This document shows positions 39,601 to 55,001 of a stretch of 64,000 bases of DNA, piece after piece (positions within the stretch are counted from its first letter, which is position 1; the number at the start of each line of letters is the position of its first letter). Under the pieces are notes generated by a model. It did not search any database, was not told the DNA's origin, and saw nothing but the letters and a program-made list of their open reading frames with translations. Both the position numbers and the translations under genes were made by a program. Source of the DNA: Monomorium pharaonis (lineage: Eukaryota > Arthropoda > Insecta > Hymenoptera > Formicidae); the NCBI RefSeq assembly GCF_013373865.1, contig NC_050473.1, positions 1,426,001 to 1,490,000 of the forward strand. Reading direction: 5' to 3'.

Positions 39601-41600
39601 ACGGCCGATGTGACGACAAGCGGCGGAAATTGATGCATTTCCTCCGCCGACGTTCCCGCGATTATGCAACGCGATTATAACGTAACGTGTGAAATCCCTC
39701 GATTTCGCGTGGCTGGCGAGGCACACCTGAATCGCGCGAGGCGCTATTCAATTTACAGCTTTTCCAGAATTTACATGCGTGACAATTTTAAATAATATCA
39801 AAGTTTCATGTTCCGGCTAATGCGAGATAATCCAGCAAGTGTGCGGTATGGCGTGGCAAAAATTTTGCAACAACGGAGCAATGGTCTGAAGTTGCACGCG
39901 CGACGAGCAAATTGTATAAAAGCATCCGAGAATTAAGCGATGTGTTTGCCATATACGCGCGTGCGACTGCATAAACATACATATTCCATTATCAAGTATC
40001 GACACTTGGCGCAACACACGCTATTACCAGGAGACAACATTAATACCCAGGCTAGGCCAGTTCGGCGCGTTTGTGAACACGCGACGTGAACGGACAATAA
40101 ATCGTCACCGCAGTCACGTTTAAAATTTGTGGTCGACCGCATCTCTACAATACATAAATCTCCCTTCCACATTCGCTCGATATATATGTTTTTTTTTGGT
40201 CGACGCGGGCGATGGGGAGATGTGTAACTTAAAAATGATTGGAAATTGGGGCATTAGCATGAAATCGGCAGCGTCGTCCTACAATAACGGATATAATGCC
40301 TGCAACAACAGATAATCCTGTTATTCGCGAGGAAGATACCGTGTTTAACGTATTTCGCGCGATAAGCTCCGACGCGGGCCGAATACGCCGTGCCCGTGTT
40401 TAACGCGGATGTGAACGAAACCGCGCATCGCAAAACGCGGGCTCTTTATTGCTCGTCAGCAGGTGGGACTCAATTAGGGGCGGCCGCGAATTTGCATAAA
40501 TAGCGCGGAACGAGCGTCGCGTACACGCGTCGCATCGGCGCGGCCGTTGCAATGGCCGTTCGAATGATCGTAATAGCTCGACGACCGGTACATGCACACG
40601 GTGTTCGGCAGACTCTAATTATACATTCTTCTTTTTGTGACTCTTTGCGACCGATTCTGCCGTGCTTAACAAAACTCGCAAACGAGCCGTTACTTGTTAC
40701 AACTTATTCCACATTTGAAACTACATTGAAAACTACGATTAAAATTGTGAAAGACTATAGATCCTCTGTTTCGAGTTTAATCGGTCGCGAGAGTCCGTCG
40801 TTAAAATTAGGGGCCAGGGGATTCTAGGACACCCTGTATACATTCCGTCCTCGTAATCGGGCTTCGCGCTATCTCAATTAATTGCCGTCACATTATTTGC
40901 GGTCGGCGGAGCTCACCTAACCCGCTGCCTCGTTTTCGGCCGCGCTCATTCACCGGTATTCTCTATCATCGAGTCGGGCGCGCTCAACGAAATCGGTTAA
41001 TTCCGGATTACCCGAATCACAAAATGGCCCTTGCTTTGGTCCTTTCGCAGCCGCGGTCCAATTTGCGCGCGATTAGATAACGAGAGCTGACGCTGGCGGT
41101 GATATAACCGCGATTATTGTATTATTCGCGCAGGAAAATATAATATATGAAGGACTGTAGGGTGAGTAATGAAGGTGTATCGCGTTTCACGATAAAGAAT
41201 TTATAAAGATGGCTTTTCCTCAGCGGATATTTATATAAACGACAGTATAATTATACACGGTTAAAAGACTTTTCGTGAATCAAACTATAAGAGTAACGAA
41301 ACTTCATTTCCAGTTAATTTCAAAGGGAGTTTACTTTGATAGGGACCTAGTTCGGGAGTTACTTATCGAGATATTTAACGTTGGAAAGTTGAATGTTGGA
41401 AGAATTAATCTTGGAACTTCACGCTGAGGGTCAAACAAATCGCTGGAAATTATTTTCTTATTTTGCGAGAACTATTACGCGCAACGCGCTTTGGAGTCCA
41501 TATACGTTCTTTTTAAATTATCCAATTATTCGTTTTAAATTACGAAATCCGATAAAAACTTTCTTGAAACTTGTTGCAAAATGCACATCAATCTGTTCTT
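36641..41600. other. Noncoding stretch, no gene recognised
   Basis: Mixed AT-rich and CpG-rich sequence. No exon, RNA gene or mobile element could be identified. A CACCCTGTATA motif occurs at 40830-40840 and similar forms recur elsewhere in the window. Confidence 0.5.
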
Positions 41601-41810
41601 ATACACTGAAAAAAAAAATGTAATATATTGAATAAGATATGTAGTTGCGGGCTGCCAACTACAGATATACTCAATACAATAATATATGATATTGCAGTAT
41701 CAACATTTGTACTTGCATTAATAGCAAGTATTATTGCATTGAGTATTTTATGTAGTTGGTAGCCCGCAATCACATATGTTTTTGGCTATATTACTTTTTT
41801 TTCTGTGTAT
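41601..41810. mobile_element. Foldback MITE with ATACAC(T/A)GAAAAAA ends
   Basis: About 210 bp. The left end ATACACTGAAAAAAAAAATG pairs with the right end TTACTTTTTTTTCTGTGTAT. The arms continue inward through GTAGTTGCGGGCTGCCAACTAC and its reverse complement (GTAGTTGGTAGCCCGCAAT), then through ATACTCAATACAATAATA. No coding capacity. Confidence 0.82.
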
Positions 41811-44800
41811 AAATTTTTTAGAAAACGATAATTTGGGTATCCCTTCCGATACACTTAGCGATGATAGTCGTTACGTCAAAGACGACGTACGTGCAACGTG
41901 GGTGTATGAAATTGAACGAATCGTACACGGGTGAGGAGGGGGGGGGAGGGAAGGATATTTTTAAAGTCATAAATGTGTGAACATTAAAGTATTGTCGGCA
42001 TATGACCTCGTATTTATGCAGTGACATTTTGTTCTACCATCATCAAATATTATTACATGTTATTCTGCGGCGAACCGTATTCGCTCACCCGTCCGTTCCG
42101 TCAGTCATTAAAGTATAATCGAGTCCTGTCACGGCTTGATGTGCGCACAGGTATGCGCACTCACACCCACACACACACACTCCCGCGCGCACAATCTATT
42201 TAAATCGCTTAAATTGGATACCACCGGCGCAACGAATTTACTCGTTGATTTTTGCCAAGTGTCGATCTGCCAAGCGCGTTCAACGCACTTCCTGGTTTTG
42301 TTAGCGATTACACGGGAAGTTCGCGGCAATAATCAGTCGGGTATTAATCATCGTGCCGAGGCGCTACGATAATAACAAAACGATTGCCTCGGTCTACCCT
42401 ACAAAATTGCGCTCGATATAACTATGATGAGTGATAAATTATCGGGTGCGAATCCATTTCGCGCAAAGTGCGTGTCGATTAATAGCAGCCACTTTATTTA
42501 CCAGAAGAGTATCTGCATTGCATTCCGGACGTGTTCTCTTCCATATATCCAATATGTATTAATATCGATTAATATTATATATAGATGGTATTTGCTTTCT
42601 GTCATTGCGTTATCATATTCTGTTAATTCCATCTGCAGTTCTTTTTATTTTTATTATATACGTAATCGATTTACTACATTTGTTGTGTGTGTGCAAATAT
42701 TATCTCCTACATTGTTAAATTTTGTTCAATGTCCCTCGTTGAATACCATTTGCTATTTTATCCGAGATAACACGATAAATTAATTAAAACTTGCCATTTC
42801 TTGAAACTATATTTTTATTTCTTTTATTTATTGAATTATAAATGATGATATCGTTATTCTTTGCCGCGTGTGCTCCTATTTGGACTTACGTTCAGGTTGC
42901 ATAATATTAATGTTCCGATTTTTTAATTATTAAGTTATTTTTGCCAAAAATAAACGAAGAAAGAAAGTTTGTCGATGCATATAAAAATATGAAATTTTAA
43001 AGACCCTTGCTGAATCTAAAATCTTTTTTCGCTATAATAACGTATTATAGTTTTTATTTCGGTAGTAAAGTAGTCATGATTTCGTTGTAATATTAAAACG
43101 TACTTGATAAGAATGGACCATTTTGCTTTAGCGGCAAATTCATTTTTTTGTTAAAATTTACTCAATAAGACCTTTTTATTTTGCTAACAAAACGGATTTG
43201 TGTAATATCGAATAATCGATTGTGGCCAAGTTTGAACGTTTTCATATCGAATATGCAACAGCAGCACCAATGGTTTTGTTGCGACAGCAAAATTCTCTGT
43301 GCATATTTTCGAGATTTCCAACAACGTATTTATGTCGCGATCAATGCATGATAAATCTCACAAAAATATCTATACATTTCATACCAATATGAATAATTTT
43401 ATGAAGCCAAATACTTCATTTAGATTATAAATAATTCGAGGATATTATCAACGTCATAGCCTCTAAATATGTTTGCGGGTCGATGTACGGTATTTTAGCC
43501 CGCATCATTTTAACGGATTACCACGGGCTGATTTCCAATAGAGAAACAAGCGATAACTCGGGCTACGCTCGTCTCTCGCCTGTATTTATCCGCTCGTTCG
43601 CGCATTCAACCTAGTTTTACGCCGATCGATACTATCGCTCGTTCCTGATAAAAATCACACGAGCTCTTTGATATCGCGAGATAATGCGTCGCATTATTTT
43701 CGCCTCGCGCAACATAGGAGAAGAGTAAAAGAAGATCATAGTGCGAAAACCGAGACGAGTTTTCAGATGGAGGAATTGAGGCCTTTCTTATAACGCACGT
43801 AAATAGCGTATCACGGCATATTCTTGCGAAGATTCGCGCTTTTCTCCTCCCTTTTTTCCTCCTCTCTCTCTCTCTCTCTCTCTCTCTCGCGAGCGCATCG
43901 TCTCAAAAAATTAGAGACTTCATTGAGAGTGCCAAACAGGATAAGATAGACAGAACCGGGCGAGACTTGATAACTAGATACATCACCTGGCTTGGAGCGT
44001 GGAAAAGGATGCGCGGCAGCCGGAGATCGCTGGGATTGCATTTCCATTAGTTAATTTACTTTCCCGGGGGGAGATCCCGTCCTTAAAACTGCCTGCAGCA
44101 GTACCCGGAGACGTCCGAGCGCAAAGTATCTGCATTAAGCCAGCGAGTCGCGATTAAAATTTCCTTCCTTCTCCCAGACAAGTTGTCGTGGGTAAGGGGC
44201 GTTAACTTCGCTTCAAAAAACGAATAATCGGATAATTCGTTCCTGCATTTGCCTCCGGTAAACACATATTTTTCACTTTTAATTAGTTAACTTTCCTATA
44301 ATATATTTCGGAAGATTGTAAAATTGTAAAATTAGACATCGGTATTTTCGCAACACCTTTGTGTTTAGCGCTACGCGGAGCTACTTTGAATCTGATATTT
44401 TCTATTGCTCGATAAGATCAGATCACATTTAGAGTTGGATATTGAATAAGATATCTCTACGATATCATTTCCCGACATTTACGAATTTACTACGGACGAT
44501 TCTAATTTTTACCACAACTGGATTGCGCTTATTTTCGGCACGCGTCGCGAGTAAACGGTCGGTTTATTTGTCATCGCGCGACTCCTTTGTCCCTCGCGCA
44601 AGGCCCGAGAGCACTATTTTTATGAAGATGTATCGGCTGCATCACACCGAATGTTTACGATCATCACGCGGATGGCTGGGAAAATGTTTCGGATACCCGG
44701 CGGATACGCTCATACGCTAGGCGCCCCCCCCCCCCCTCTCTCTCTCTCCTCCCTGGCTCCCTCTCTCCCTCTCAAAGAACTGTATCCGGCCGGAGGGTAA

Positions 44801-45892
44801 ACGAAGTCTGAGGGCGCGCACCGTGGAAAGTCGTTCGATACGGGAAGAAAGAAAAATAGGAGCCCCTTTGCCGAGAGATAAAAGGAATCTATGGCCGTGT
44901 TTACACGGCGCCCCGAGATTGAAGCTCATTCGGCCATCCTCGCTCGCTTTTAAATAAAACTCCGAGTTTAGCGCCGCCCATGCTCCTGCTGCTGCTGCTG
45001 CTGCATCACGCCCGTTCCGTGACCATGCGCGCCGCACTCATCGCCGCCGCACCGTTTGCCCGTTCCCATATTTGTTGATCTTGCGTGACGCGAGATAATA
45101 CTGCAACTGTCATCCGCGCCCAGTGTTTCTCATACCCAGGCACCGATAGACTAATCATACTTTACTTGATAAATTCGAGGTACGCGAACACTTTTCAAGA
45201 GTTCGAATGTAATAACAAAAAAAAAGATGAATCTGTTTTTAAAGGAAAACCCGTAATTTTGCGTAACGAAAGTGACGTTGTCGAATCTCGACGAGAGAAG
45301 TAAAAGCCCCCCCCCCCCAGAGAGAGGGAATCTTTATCTTTGCATATAACGGGAAGTGATGTCACAGCAGTCGCGGCCCATCGGGCGCAGCGAGAAGACG
45401 AAGCGCGCGATGTAATATCCACGACGGGAACAGCAGAATAATGGAAAAAGAGATGAATGGTTTTTGGGCGCGTGTCGCGCGGCGGTAAAATAGCACGACG
45501 TCCTCTCCGTGATAGGTGGCACTAACATTGCACGGAAGATTAACGCAATTGTCACTTCAACCGGCTTTAGTAATGGCCGAGGGATTTAACCGGACACTCC
45601 GCGGGGCGCGATAATTACCACGTCGTCGAAAATGACCGGCGAACGAGCGATAAATTCCCCCTCTCGTCATCGATATTCATTTTGTTAATAATAATTTCTA
45701 TCGTAAGGTTTACGATAATTACTTTTTAATTGATATAAGCACATCCATCAATCTCATGTTACGATGCTCAAATGGCCATCTCTCGGCGTGCAGGTGTCGC
45801 CCGAGTGTCATACGTCACGATTACGCTCGCGAGTACATCAGCGCGTACCAGTTCACAATCACACGTCCAAACACACATACGGATGCAATCCT
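41811..45892. other. Noncoding stretch with simple repeats
   Basis: No gene recognised. It includes a G-run at about 41938-41951, (CA)n near 42161-42180, (CT)n at about 43862-43888, poly(C) followed by (CT)n at 44725-44748, a short (CTG)n at about 44986-45003 and poly(C) at 45307-45319. Much of 43.5-45.6 kb is CpG-rich. Confidence 0.5.
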
Positions 45893-46100
45893 CAAGGGGA
45901 TATTAAAGTTGTCTTGTTTTACCGATCAATTTGATTATTTTTACATTACTTCTTCGATTACGTTTTAATTTACATTATGCTACCGTCTTGCACCTTAATT
46001 GTGGAAAAATATGTTTAATTCTGTAAACGCAAAAGAAGATTAGTGAATTAGAAATGATCAAATTGATCGGTAAAACGGGACAACCTTAGCATCCCCTTAA
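45893..46100. mobile_element. Foldback element, AAGGGGAT family, R-type ends on both sides
   Basis: About 208 bp. The left arm reads CAAGGGGATATTAAAGTTGTC then GTTTTACCGATCAATTTGAT. The right arm is the reverse complement of TTAAGGGGATGCTAAGGTTG followed by the same GTTTTACCGATCAATTTGAT. Further in, TTACAGAATTAAA is shared with part of the cluster at 55.6 kb. No coding capacity. Confidence 0.8.
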
Positions 46101-49100
46101 TATATATCTTCTAACTATTTAAACTTTTTTATTTATCTTTTAGCGGTATTTTCCGAGCGAAAGGAAAAAAAAAAGGTAATTTTGTGTTCGCTCTCCGTCA
46201 GCTAAACGTGAAAAAAATGTGTGTTCAGAGAAACTTTCTGATTTCAGTTGGAAAGTTCTGAATGAAATAAGGCAAATGCGATATCATCGCCAAGTTATTT
46301 CGACTAGTCCGTAATCCGATGCTGAGCATGCTCATCTATCACCTGAAGCAGAAAACGTGGCTATCGATTTCCCACCGACGTCAATAATCTCGCGCGACGT
46401 CGTCGCGACGATGCATCATGCAGCCGAACGGCTTCATAAGCAAGCCGGACGTCGTTTAATTACCGGCCCGAGATGTTATCTCGCGATCTATTATACACCG
46501 ACGTCGAGAAATTTCCAGAGTTCATGCGAATGAGAATGCGAAACCGAGTAACGTAATTACATGTATATTGGCGACGGAGAAAGGAAAAAACTGGGTTGTG
46601 TAATAAATAAAATCGGCTTTAACGATCAGTTCGTAAATGACTGGAATTAAACAACACGAGCGAGAGGTGTTTATCAATATTAAATTCCGGCAACAAAATT
46701 ACGACGAGAGCGAATTATTGTGTATCAAGCGCTGACGGCACAGATGGAGTCTTTGATGTTTCGGTCCTGGATGAACCGAATGTTTTCGATTCACGTCGGG
46801 GGTATAACACAAACACCGAGCTGCGACACGCGTTAGACACGCTTTTCACGTACGTCACTCGTGACACGCGGCCGGACTTTATAACGTCCGCTATACCGTT
46901 CCGTGTCACCATTCGTTACGTCATGTCGCACAATTGGTGACGATGATTACGATGAAAAACGGGCGCGAGAAACGTCTCTCGAGGTTACCGCGTTGAAGAG
47001 TCGTGCATCACGAACGCGCGTTGTCCAGTCAATTCTACCGTATTTGGTTTTCACACACACACAGTAACAATTAACAACATAATACTATTTTTTTAACCGC
47101 GCTATTTCTCGGGAAATTAATTTCTTATACGATGACCGCTATTTCGACATTCGCCGCTTATTAAAAAACCGATATGTGTCTGTCATGCTCTCGATATTTA
47201 ATTGCTAATAAAGAAACTTTGGGTCGATTCCATCAGCACGAATGAAGGACCAAGATTAATAATGTATAACTAAAATTGGTAGATGATTTTCTTCTATTTA
47301 AATAATATTTTATAATGTAGATCTCTGACAGTAACGAAATTAGTAAAACTTCTTTGTGAGAAAGAAGCATTCAGGTTATCTAATTCTGATTGCTTGGGGA
47401 AATGTTAAACTCTCTCGAGACGACAAAACTAGTTCGATCGCGGTACGATAACACGCGTGTGTACGATAAACGGAAGGGAAATTTTCGTTTACTTCGTTTC
47501 GTTTGGAAATATGATCTATTACTCTGTGGAACCGTGCAGCCATTTTCTATTTATACATGTATCGTGTCGAAAAATAAATTCTTTTATTGCACGCTCATAA
47601 ACGTGACTGCATTATATTCGATCCTTGCGTGGCTATATATTCTTCACTGTCGCGTCGTAGAAGTTTGACGGTAAAAATTGCAAATATCGCAGCAGCGACC
47701 TAAATAAATGCGACCCTAAAATAACCTATTATCTAAATAGAGCGACTTAAATAAATGTTATTACTGCGCTGAGGAAAATGAATAAAATACAAAAGAGCGC
47801 AATAATTTATTTATGTCAAATGCTCTTATGAGAACGAAGATAAATTGTTCGTACTTATAATACGTAATTTGGACAAAATATATTTAATGTAGGGACTACT
47901 GATATAATATCCTTTCATAGACTTTGAATGCGAAATACGAACGAAAATAGTTGTACGCAGAATGCGATCATATTCATGTGGTATTTTCTCGATATCGGAT
48001 TAGATTCAAGTAATATCAGCCATTGACAGTCATGTTCATCGTATTCCTTTCGCAGATTTTCTCTGCCATTTTCGCTGATGCTCCTTCCGCTTTGCTTTCT
48101 TCCTCCCCTCCCCTTCCAGTTGTATATGCGCTGTCTCAAAGAAAATAAAGCACTCCGTGAAATCTTTTTGACCTAAAGCAGCATTCCTTGGACAGCATAG
48201 CTCGCTTGCAGAAGAAATTTCGTTTGGAAATTCATCGGGGAGTTTTCTCGGCTACGGCTATTCCCGAACGAGCTTCCTCGCATTGCTCCGATACAATACT
48301 ATATAATATCTTTCTTAAATCCCATAAAGCTCTTGTAAAACGCATAGACCGCTGTACCTTATGGTCAAGGTAATACGATATTGAAATAAATCGAATAAAT
48401 GTATACAGGGTGACACTGAATATCATTAATGAACATGTCGAGACATATTTCTCTGAGAATTCTGTTTATATAAACTCTTCCTCAATTTAGTTATTATCGG
48501 CAAAAGTGACAAAATATCGACAACTAACTTGTAAAAAATGGAAAAAAGGAACCCGGAAATTAAATTTCTGAATTATATTTAAATATAATACTGCAATCTG
48601 TTTATGTAAATGAAAATTTTTTATTCTAAAATTTTATTATCGAGATAATTAATATTGAAAAATTGCGAAAAATTGCAAATTCTCTCTCAAAATTTTTGCT
48701 TTTAAGAAAAATATACTTGACACTTGTCAGAGAACATTAGAATTAACACGGAGAATTATAAGGTCCTCGGGAATTATAACCTAATTTCCAAGCTTGCACT
48801 AGATAAATTATTTTAGACGTTCAATAAATATGAGTATTGTCAAAGGGCGTGGTATTTCCAACAAAATGTAAACTCTCGAGTTTAATAGCTCTCTTTTTCT
48901 GCTTTTACTGGAATAAAACGCGCGCATCGAAGAGGAAATATCGGATATCATGAGCAAGACTTTTTGTTACAAAATACTCGGTAATATATCTGTACAGCTA
49001 CTTTCTATTCTTTTTTTTTAAGATATTATTTGAACAAATATTTGAAATAAAATAATAAATATTACATGTTATTTATTAAAATACAATTTATTTTACAATT

Positions 49101-49326
49101 TTTATTACATGTGTGTTTTTATATGGTTTAATTAATTGAAATTAAATGGCTTGATATTAACTATTCACACAAATTATATCACTTATATGCACGTGGGCGA
49201 GGGAGATATTGAAAGCTATCCTAAATTTATTTATGTCTCAAAGTTAAATAGTTATTTTGAAGAAAAAGACCAATTGAAAATTCAGATTAATTATAAATAT
49301 ATTTAATGATCAAAATCTGAGATTTA

Positions 49327-49342
49327 AGAGAGAGAGAGAGAG

Positions 49343-49372
<30 letters not shown>
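49327..49372. repeat. (GA)n(TG)n compound microsatellite
   Basis: A GA run switches directly into a TG run, about 46 bases in total. Confidence 0.93.
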
Positions 49373-49377
<5 letters not shown>

Positions 49378-52300
49378 AAAGAAAAAGTTTTGTATATTAA
49401 TGAGACCAAATATAGTCGATCCAAGATATTTGCACGTTGCTATCTAAACTCAACCAAACTTCATTAACATTTCTTCGAGATAAAATTTCGCATTGCTGAC
49501 AAAGCTCTGCAGTTAACCTGGAGATGAACTTTTTAATCGGCATCTAAGTATTACCGGTATCACGACCGCTATTTCGTGCTTAATATAAACGATATGGAAG
49601 AATCCACGCGATACTAATCTGAATATCTTTCGATATGGAATTTTTAAATAGAATTCTCTTCTTTAAACGAATATAGCCATAATAATGCGTAATTAAAAGC
49701 ACGCAAACAATTAATTTATGATTACTTTGTTCAACTTTTAAATTCCTAAGGGAGTGAAATTAATATGACGTTAACAAATCGAGAATAAATTTTATTTCTT
49801 TGTGATTTTAATAAATTAAACAAAATTTAATCGTCGAGCGAAATGTCGCGATTTCTTCTTAATAAACGGGAAAGATATCACGCGTAATAACACATTGTGT
49901 CGCGAGAGAAAACAATTACGTGCAGCTTAACCAACACACGTAAATACCGCGCAAAGACTAAAGTAATTATTGTGATTACTTTAATTGTACCCGTTTATCT
50001 AATAGCTGAGCAGAGTGGAACGTTTGCGTACACAATGGTTGATATTTCCGGGCATTTTTGTTCTCGACCGGGGGCGTCCGATTTTATTTTTCCTACGATT
50101 ACCTTGAAAGTGAAGATTCCGAGGAAGTAGCGGGACAGACAATGCATGCATTCACACATCGCCGTCGCATATTTAGCGAGTCTAGCATCCCTTACGTGGA
50201 AAATAGTTCAGCGCCCCTAGCGCTAACTGCCCGCACAAAACTCGTTCGTTACGATTCCAGGCGCGTGCGCCCGGAACGAAGTAAGCGCTATTTCTCGTAA
50301 ATTTAATTTCCAAAGTGTCACAGAACAAGGGCGTTACGCGAAAGCGCCGACCAGTGGAAAGAGAAAGCTCTGGAGCGGCGACTCCCGCTGCCGTTTGTCG
50401 GACGTTCACGGTACACTCGTTGCGATCGATAAACCGTATCTTTAAATTTAAAAAAAAAAACGACCGAAAATCCAGTTTATTTTCTCGGCAAATGTAAAGA
50501 GAGAACAATGTACATACAAATAGGTGCTCAAACGCGAATGCAGATTTTAATGGCGCAGATAATTTTTCAAAAGTATTTCAACAGGTATCAATTTTGTGTA
50601 AATTCCCGTTTTACAAAAAATCAAAAACTATTTTTTGCCACGAGTAAGTAAAATAATGTGAGAAATGTTATCTATGGAGAATAGAAAATAAATTTTGAAA
50701 ATGTATAATTACGAAAGTGGAATTGTAATTACGTAAATTAGCATACTACGAATTGGAAAAAGAATATATTCTACAAATTCAGCTGTATTTCTATAAACTT
50801 TTGCGCGTACTATGAATGAAAAGAGAATTTGTGATCGATTTGAAATATTAGTTTCGCGATCTCGAATAAACTCTCAAGAAGAATGTAAGTATCGAGAGAA
50901 AATATCGTTTGTGTTGTATTTTGAAAGCGATGTAAGTCAAGTTATGAGAGTTCGGTTAAACATCTTGTTACACAGTATCGGTAAATGTATCTCAAATCCA
51001 CATTGTTCCACAAATTGATTTACGTCACAATATGTGCGTTCCACAATATACACAAGGGATATTCCCACGATATTTCTTATTTGATAACAGCACTTTTAGC
51101 GGTGAGTTGGTTTTTTTTTTTTTATATTACGTTTAGCTGATGTGGGAAGACGGGGATTGCTAGGGGGATTCTCCGAGACGCCGATTTCAGAGATGGAGTT
51201 ATCGGATAGTCCAATTTACTAAGTGAAAGTTCCCTTCTATTATCAGGTTTGGAAAGCTCGCTCCCGCCTAGTTTTGCCGGCGCCACCGATAGAATTATGT
51301 CGATTTCGATGGTGGCGACTGATTCGATAGAGGAAATCTGTGTGCACTTTGCGACCGGAGAGCACGCCGATGGAAATTGCATTAAAATCGATCGTGATCG
51401 ATTTCGACGCTCCGCGTTCTACGCTCGTGTGGTATCGGGCGACGCTAGAGCAATGGCACGGACGACATTTGTCGCGATATCGCTCGCTACTTACCGCGGC
51501 GAATCGTTATCGTGTCCTCATTGCGTTTTCTGAACCCGCGCCGCGTAATAAAACGCATCCGCGACATCAAGACGACTCGGTTGTGCAAACATACCGTAGA
51601 GCGTCGGTAAACACGTCCTTTTGCTTCCCGGAAATTACAGTTTGATGCTTTAGCTTTTTGCACCAGTTATTCAGCCATACGTATGTAAACTGCCGCGCCG
51701 ATTGGAAACTAAGGGAAATTCTACATAATCGTTTCAATTTGTCTTATTACTAATTGCCTTCAACCGACCGTTCACAAATGTATAAATGTATGTTTCCTAC
51801 GGGATGTTTGTACATATAAAATGGTTACTCTTTCATATTAGTCGTTAATATCGTACATCGTGAAGAATAAAAATTGAGAATAAAAGTGATCTTTTGTAGA
51901 GAAAAATTTAATTCTTCGAACATTATCTTTTTAACATCCGCATAGGCATTTTTCTCGAACAATCGTTGTAATATGTCTTTTGCCGTTAGTGGACGGATCG
52001 ATGCAAAGAGATATGAGACGGGCCGACGATATGAAAAGAACAATCAAAGTATCGGGTATTAAGAAAAACGAGACACGGTCCACATTGTGTCTGGCGATAT
52101 TTCAGTGACGCTCGTTTTCATTTCGAAATCGTGTCAAATTACCAGAAACGATTCGTGAAAAGAAAACCCACCTCACCCCCGGTCGCGCCACCGGGCTGTA
52201 GTGATTCATAAAAGCTCGGGACACCGCGAGAGGGAGGGGTGCAAGGGGTCGATGAAAAGCTTTACGCGGCGACTTCGAAAGGTATCAACGGCTGACCGCG

Positions 52301-54961
52301 GTACAAAGAAGCCCATATCCTGCTGCAGGAACAAAAAGCACTTTGGGCGCTAAAAGCGCGTTGTACGCAGTAGCAAGTTATTTTTACTGAACTCGTTGAA
52401 TAGACGTCACAGCTGCGATATAGCGATCAAGTACGTACGCGTGAGCGCTTAATTATCGATTGTTCTGGTATCAAGAGAACGGATATCACCAGACGAGACT
52501 CTTTTTCTGACAACGAATATAATAAAATATATAACATATTTAAAACACCATGCAATTGTAGATAAACCGTTTATTTAATATGAAATACGAGATAGATTTT
52601 AGCTACAGAAATAATAATGATAATAAAATATTGTTCTTCAATTAATTCAAATCTTTTTAAGCAATATTCTTATAGTAAACAGTATTTTAGTATTATAAAA
52701 TCTTCATTTGACGTTCATCTTTATCAAAATGTTTAACGCTAAATATTTTATTATCCCGAGTTTTCGTTGAGCAAAAATCAATTACAAATTCATGGCAAAA
52801 AAAAAAATCTAATGTCCTAGCTGCGACAAAGAAACGTGCCTGCCCACCTTATGTAACGCATTCGCGTTTTCATTTTAGTAACAAGTACAATTTAGTATGG
52901 CTTCACGTGTAGCGGTAAAACTGAAATGATGAAAGTATATGAAACATTACATTTGCATGGAAAAGAGATGTATAGCGTTAGACGTGCACGTACGCAAGCA
53001 TACGTGTGCGCGAAATTTGAACTCGAGCTCGCATGTCGTCGTAGCACGTTACGCAACGTCTCGTCATATCTCATCGCGGAGTTTAACCAACCCCGCGATG
53101 GCGGGGAAAAAAAGAAAAAAGACCGCGGAGAATCTTCCAAATAGTGAATAATTGGGATCAGAGAAATATCGCGTTTCGCTCACGAGGATAGTACTTCCTA
53201 TCGGACGGGCCCGTTTTATCATTTCGTTCGTTCCGCACTGTCGGGGAAGGACAAAGAATCCTCGGGGATAGGATTCACTGAATAATCGCGGGGAAATTTA
53301 TGTGCGGCCGCGTTAGAAATTTCGGTCACGTAACGCTATCCGGCATATAGATACCGCGCAACAACGTAAAATCTCCGCTGTCTGGCTATCCGGCTAACGA
53401 AACTAATTCCGCGCTCTTCGTCCGCCGCAAGCTCGTTTCCGCATTATCCATTGCGCATTTCTTGCCGCCCGCGAGCGAAGGTAACGAAACGTAATCTATT
53501 TTATGTAACTGCCTGCTGCGATAAGCAACTCTGCGAGAAGCGACCGCTATGTCATTTCTCGAGGAGAATCCCGACGCGTATTCCTCTTTCGATCTGCAGT
53601 CCTCATCTCGCGCTATGCAAAAGGAAAAAAATCAACCGACTTGGGCTTTATCAAATCCGAAACTATAACCCCGAAACTTTCGCAATCTTAGCGTGTAAAT
53701 CCTTCCCAAGTGTAATTTCTCCAACTATAAAACTTTATAACGCAATCATAAAGGGTATTTATTATAACTGGGTTTTCTAGTTTCGGCACAGGTGAAAATT
53801 TACGCGCGTGAAACAATACGGAAAATGCAATGTCGTCGTTTCCACTTGTTAATATTTTTCTTATCCGGTATACCGGCGAGCATTACCCCCGACGTTTCTA
53901 AGGAGCCGTTTAAATGCGACGCGAGAACCAGCTTTCCAGCTTTCATGGATAACCGGTAACCGCGTATACCAATACTCGGCGCGTTCACGTGCGCCGTTCG
54001 ATTTCGCCGAGTCCAATAAACCAATAAGCGACGAAATGCGACGTAATTATTCGATTGATCGAAGTAAATGCCTTCTAATAATCGAACTGCCCTACGTTCG
54101 CTCAATGTTGTCCACGCTGGTTCTCATTTCCCCGCAATAATACTTAAATTGGCGCGCCTCCGCAAACGAAGCCCCCACCAGAATAGAATTAACAATCACG
54201 CTAAGTTAATTTTTCGTACAGTACGAGAAACGTGGCTCGTTAAACCGCTCTCATTCGAAATTGGAATATGACGCTTATAATAGCCGATCGTAAAAAAAGG
54301 TGATCAAGCTTCGTTAATGCGCCTAAAAGAATTCTACGTGCAATAATTTAAAGTAATTTCTCTTCTTGCAAGATATCAAAATCTCTTGCGATAAAATCGG
54401 AAACCGTCGCCAATTGCTCCTGATATCGATAATCGTTCAAGGACGTTGGCGTTTTAATAAAAAGGATTTATTTATCGCTGTCGCTAATTTGGAGGTCTCG
54501 CGACGCGGGTTTCGACTCATCCTTGTTCTCGCTTATGCTTCGTCGAGCGTGGATCTCGCACCTCGCGCAAAAATGTCCTCGCTCCCGCGTATTCACATCG
54601 AGAATGCTCGCGCGTGCCGAGCTCAGCGACAGATAGGAGCGAAGATATGAGCATCTTATCGACCGCTTTATCGGGGCACCTGAGCCCTTAACTGTGACAC
54701 CCTCTTCCCCGCTACTTTGCTGCGGCGCGCGGCCGTAGATAAAGGACTCTTTCCTTGGCTATAACGCGCACTGGAGCAGGTGTATGGCGAAGGGAAAATT
54801 GCGAGTACCTACACATAGCCTCGGCTGTACCATGGCAGACCTGGCTCCGATGGCGGTCATGAATCTACCCTCGACATCGTGCCCCGTATATACGCGTCGA
54901 TGTCGAAGGTCACGCGCCGTCAGTGAGGCATGTAAGCGCTTTGAGGATGAAAGTCTAGACA

Positions 54962-54962
54962 C

Positions 54963-54993
<31 letters not shown>

Positions 54994-55001
54994 TGTGTGT
55001 G
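54962..55001. repeat. (CG)n(TG)n compound microsatellite with Z-DNA potential
   Basis: About eight CG steps are followed by about twelve TG steps. Alternating purine-pyrimidine of this kind can adopt left-handed DNA under supercoiling. A pure CG run is notable because methylation tends to erode it. Confidence 0.9.
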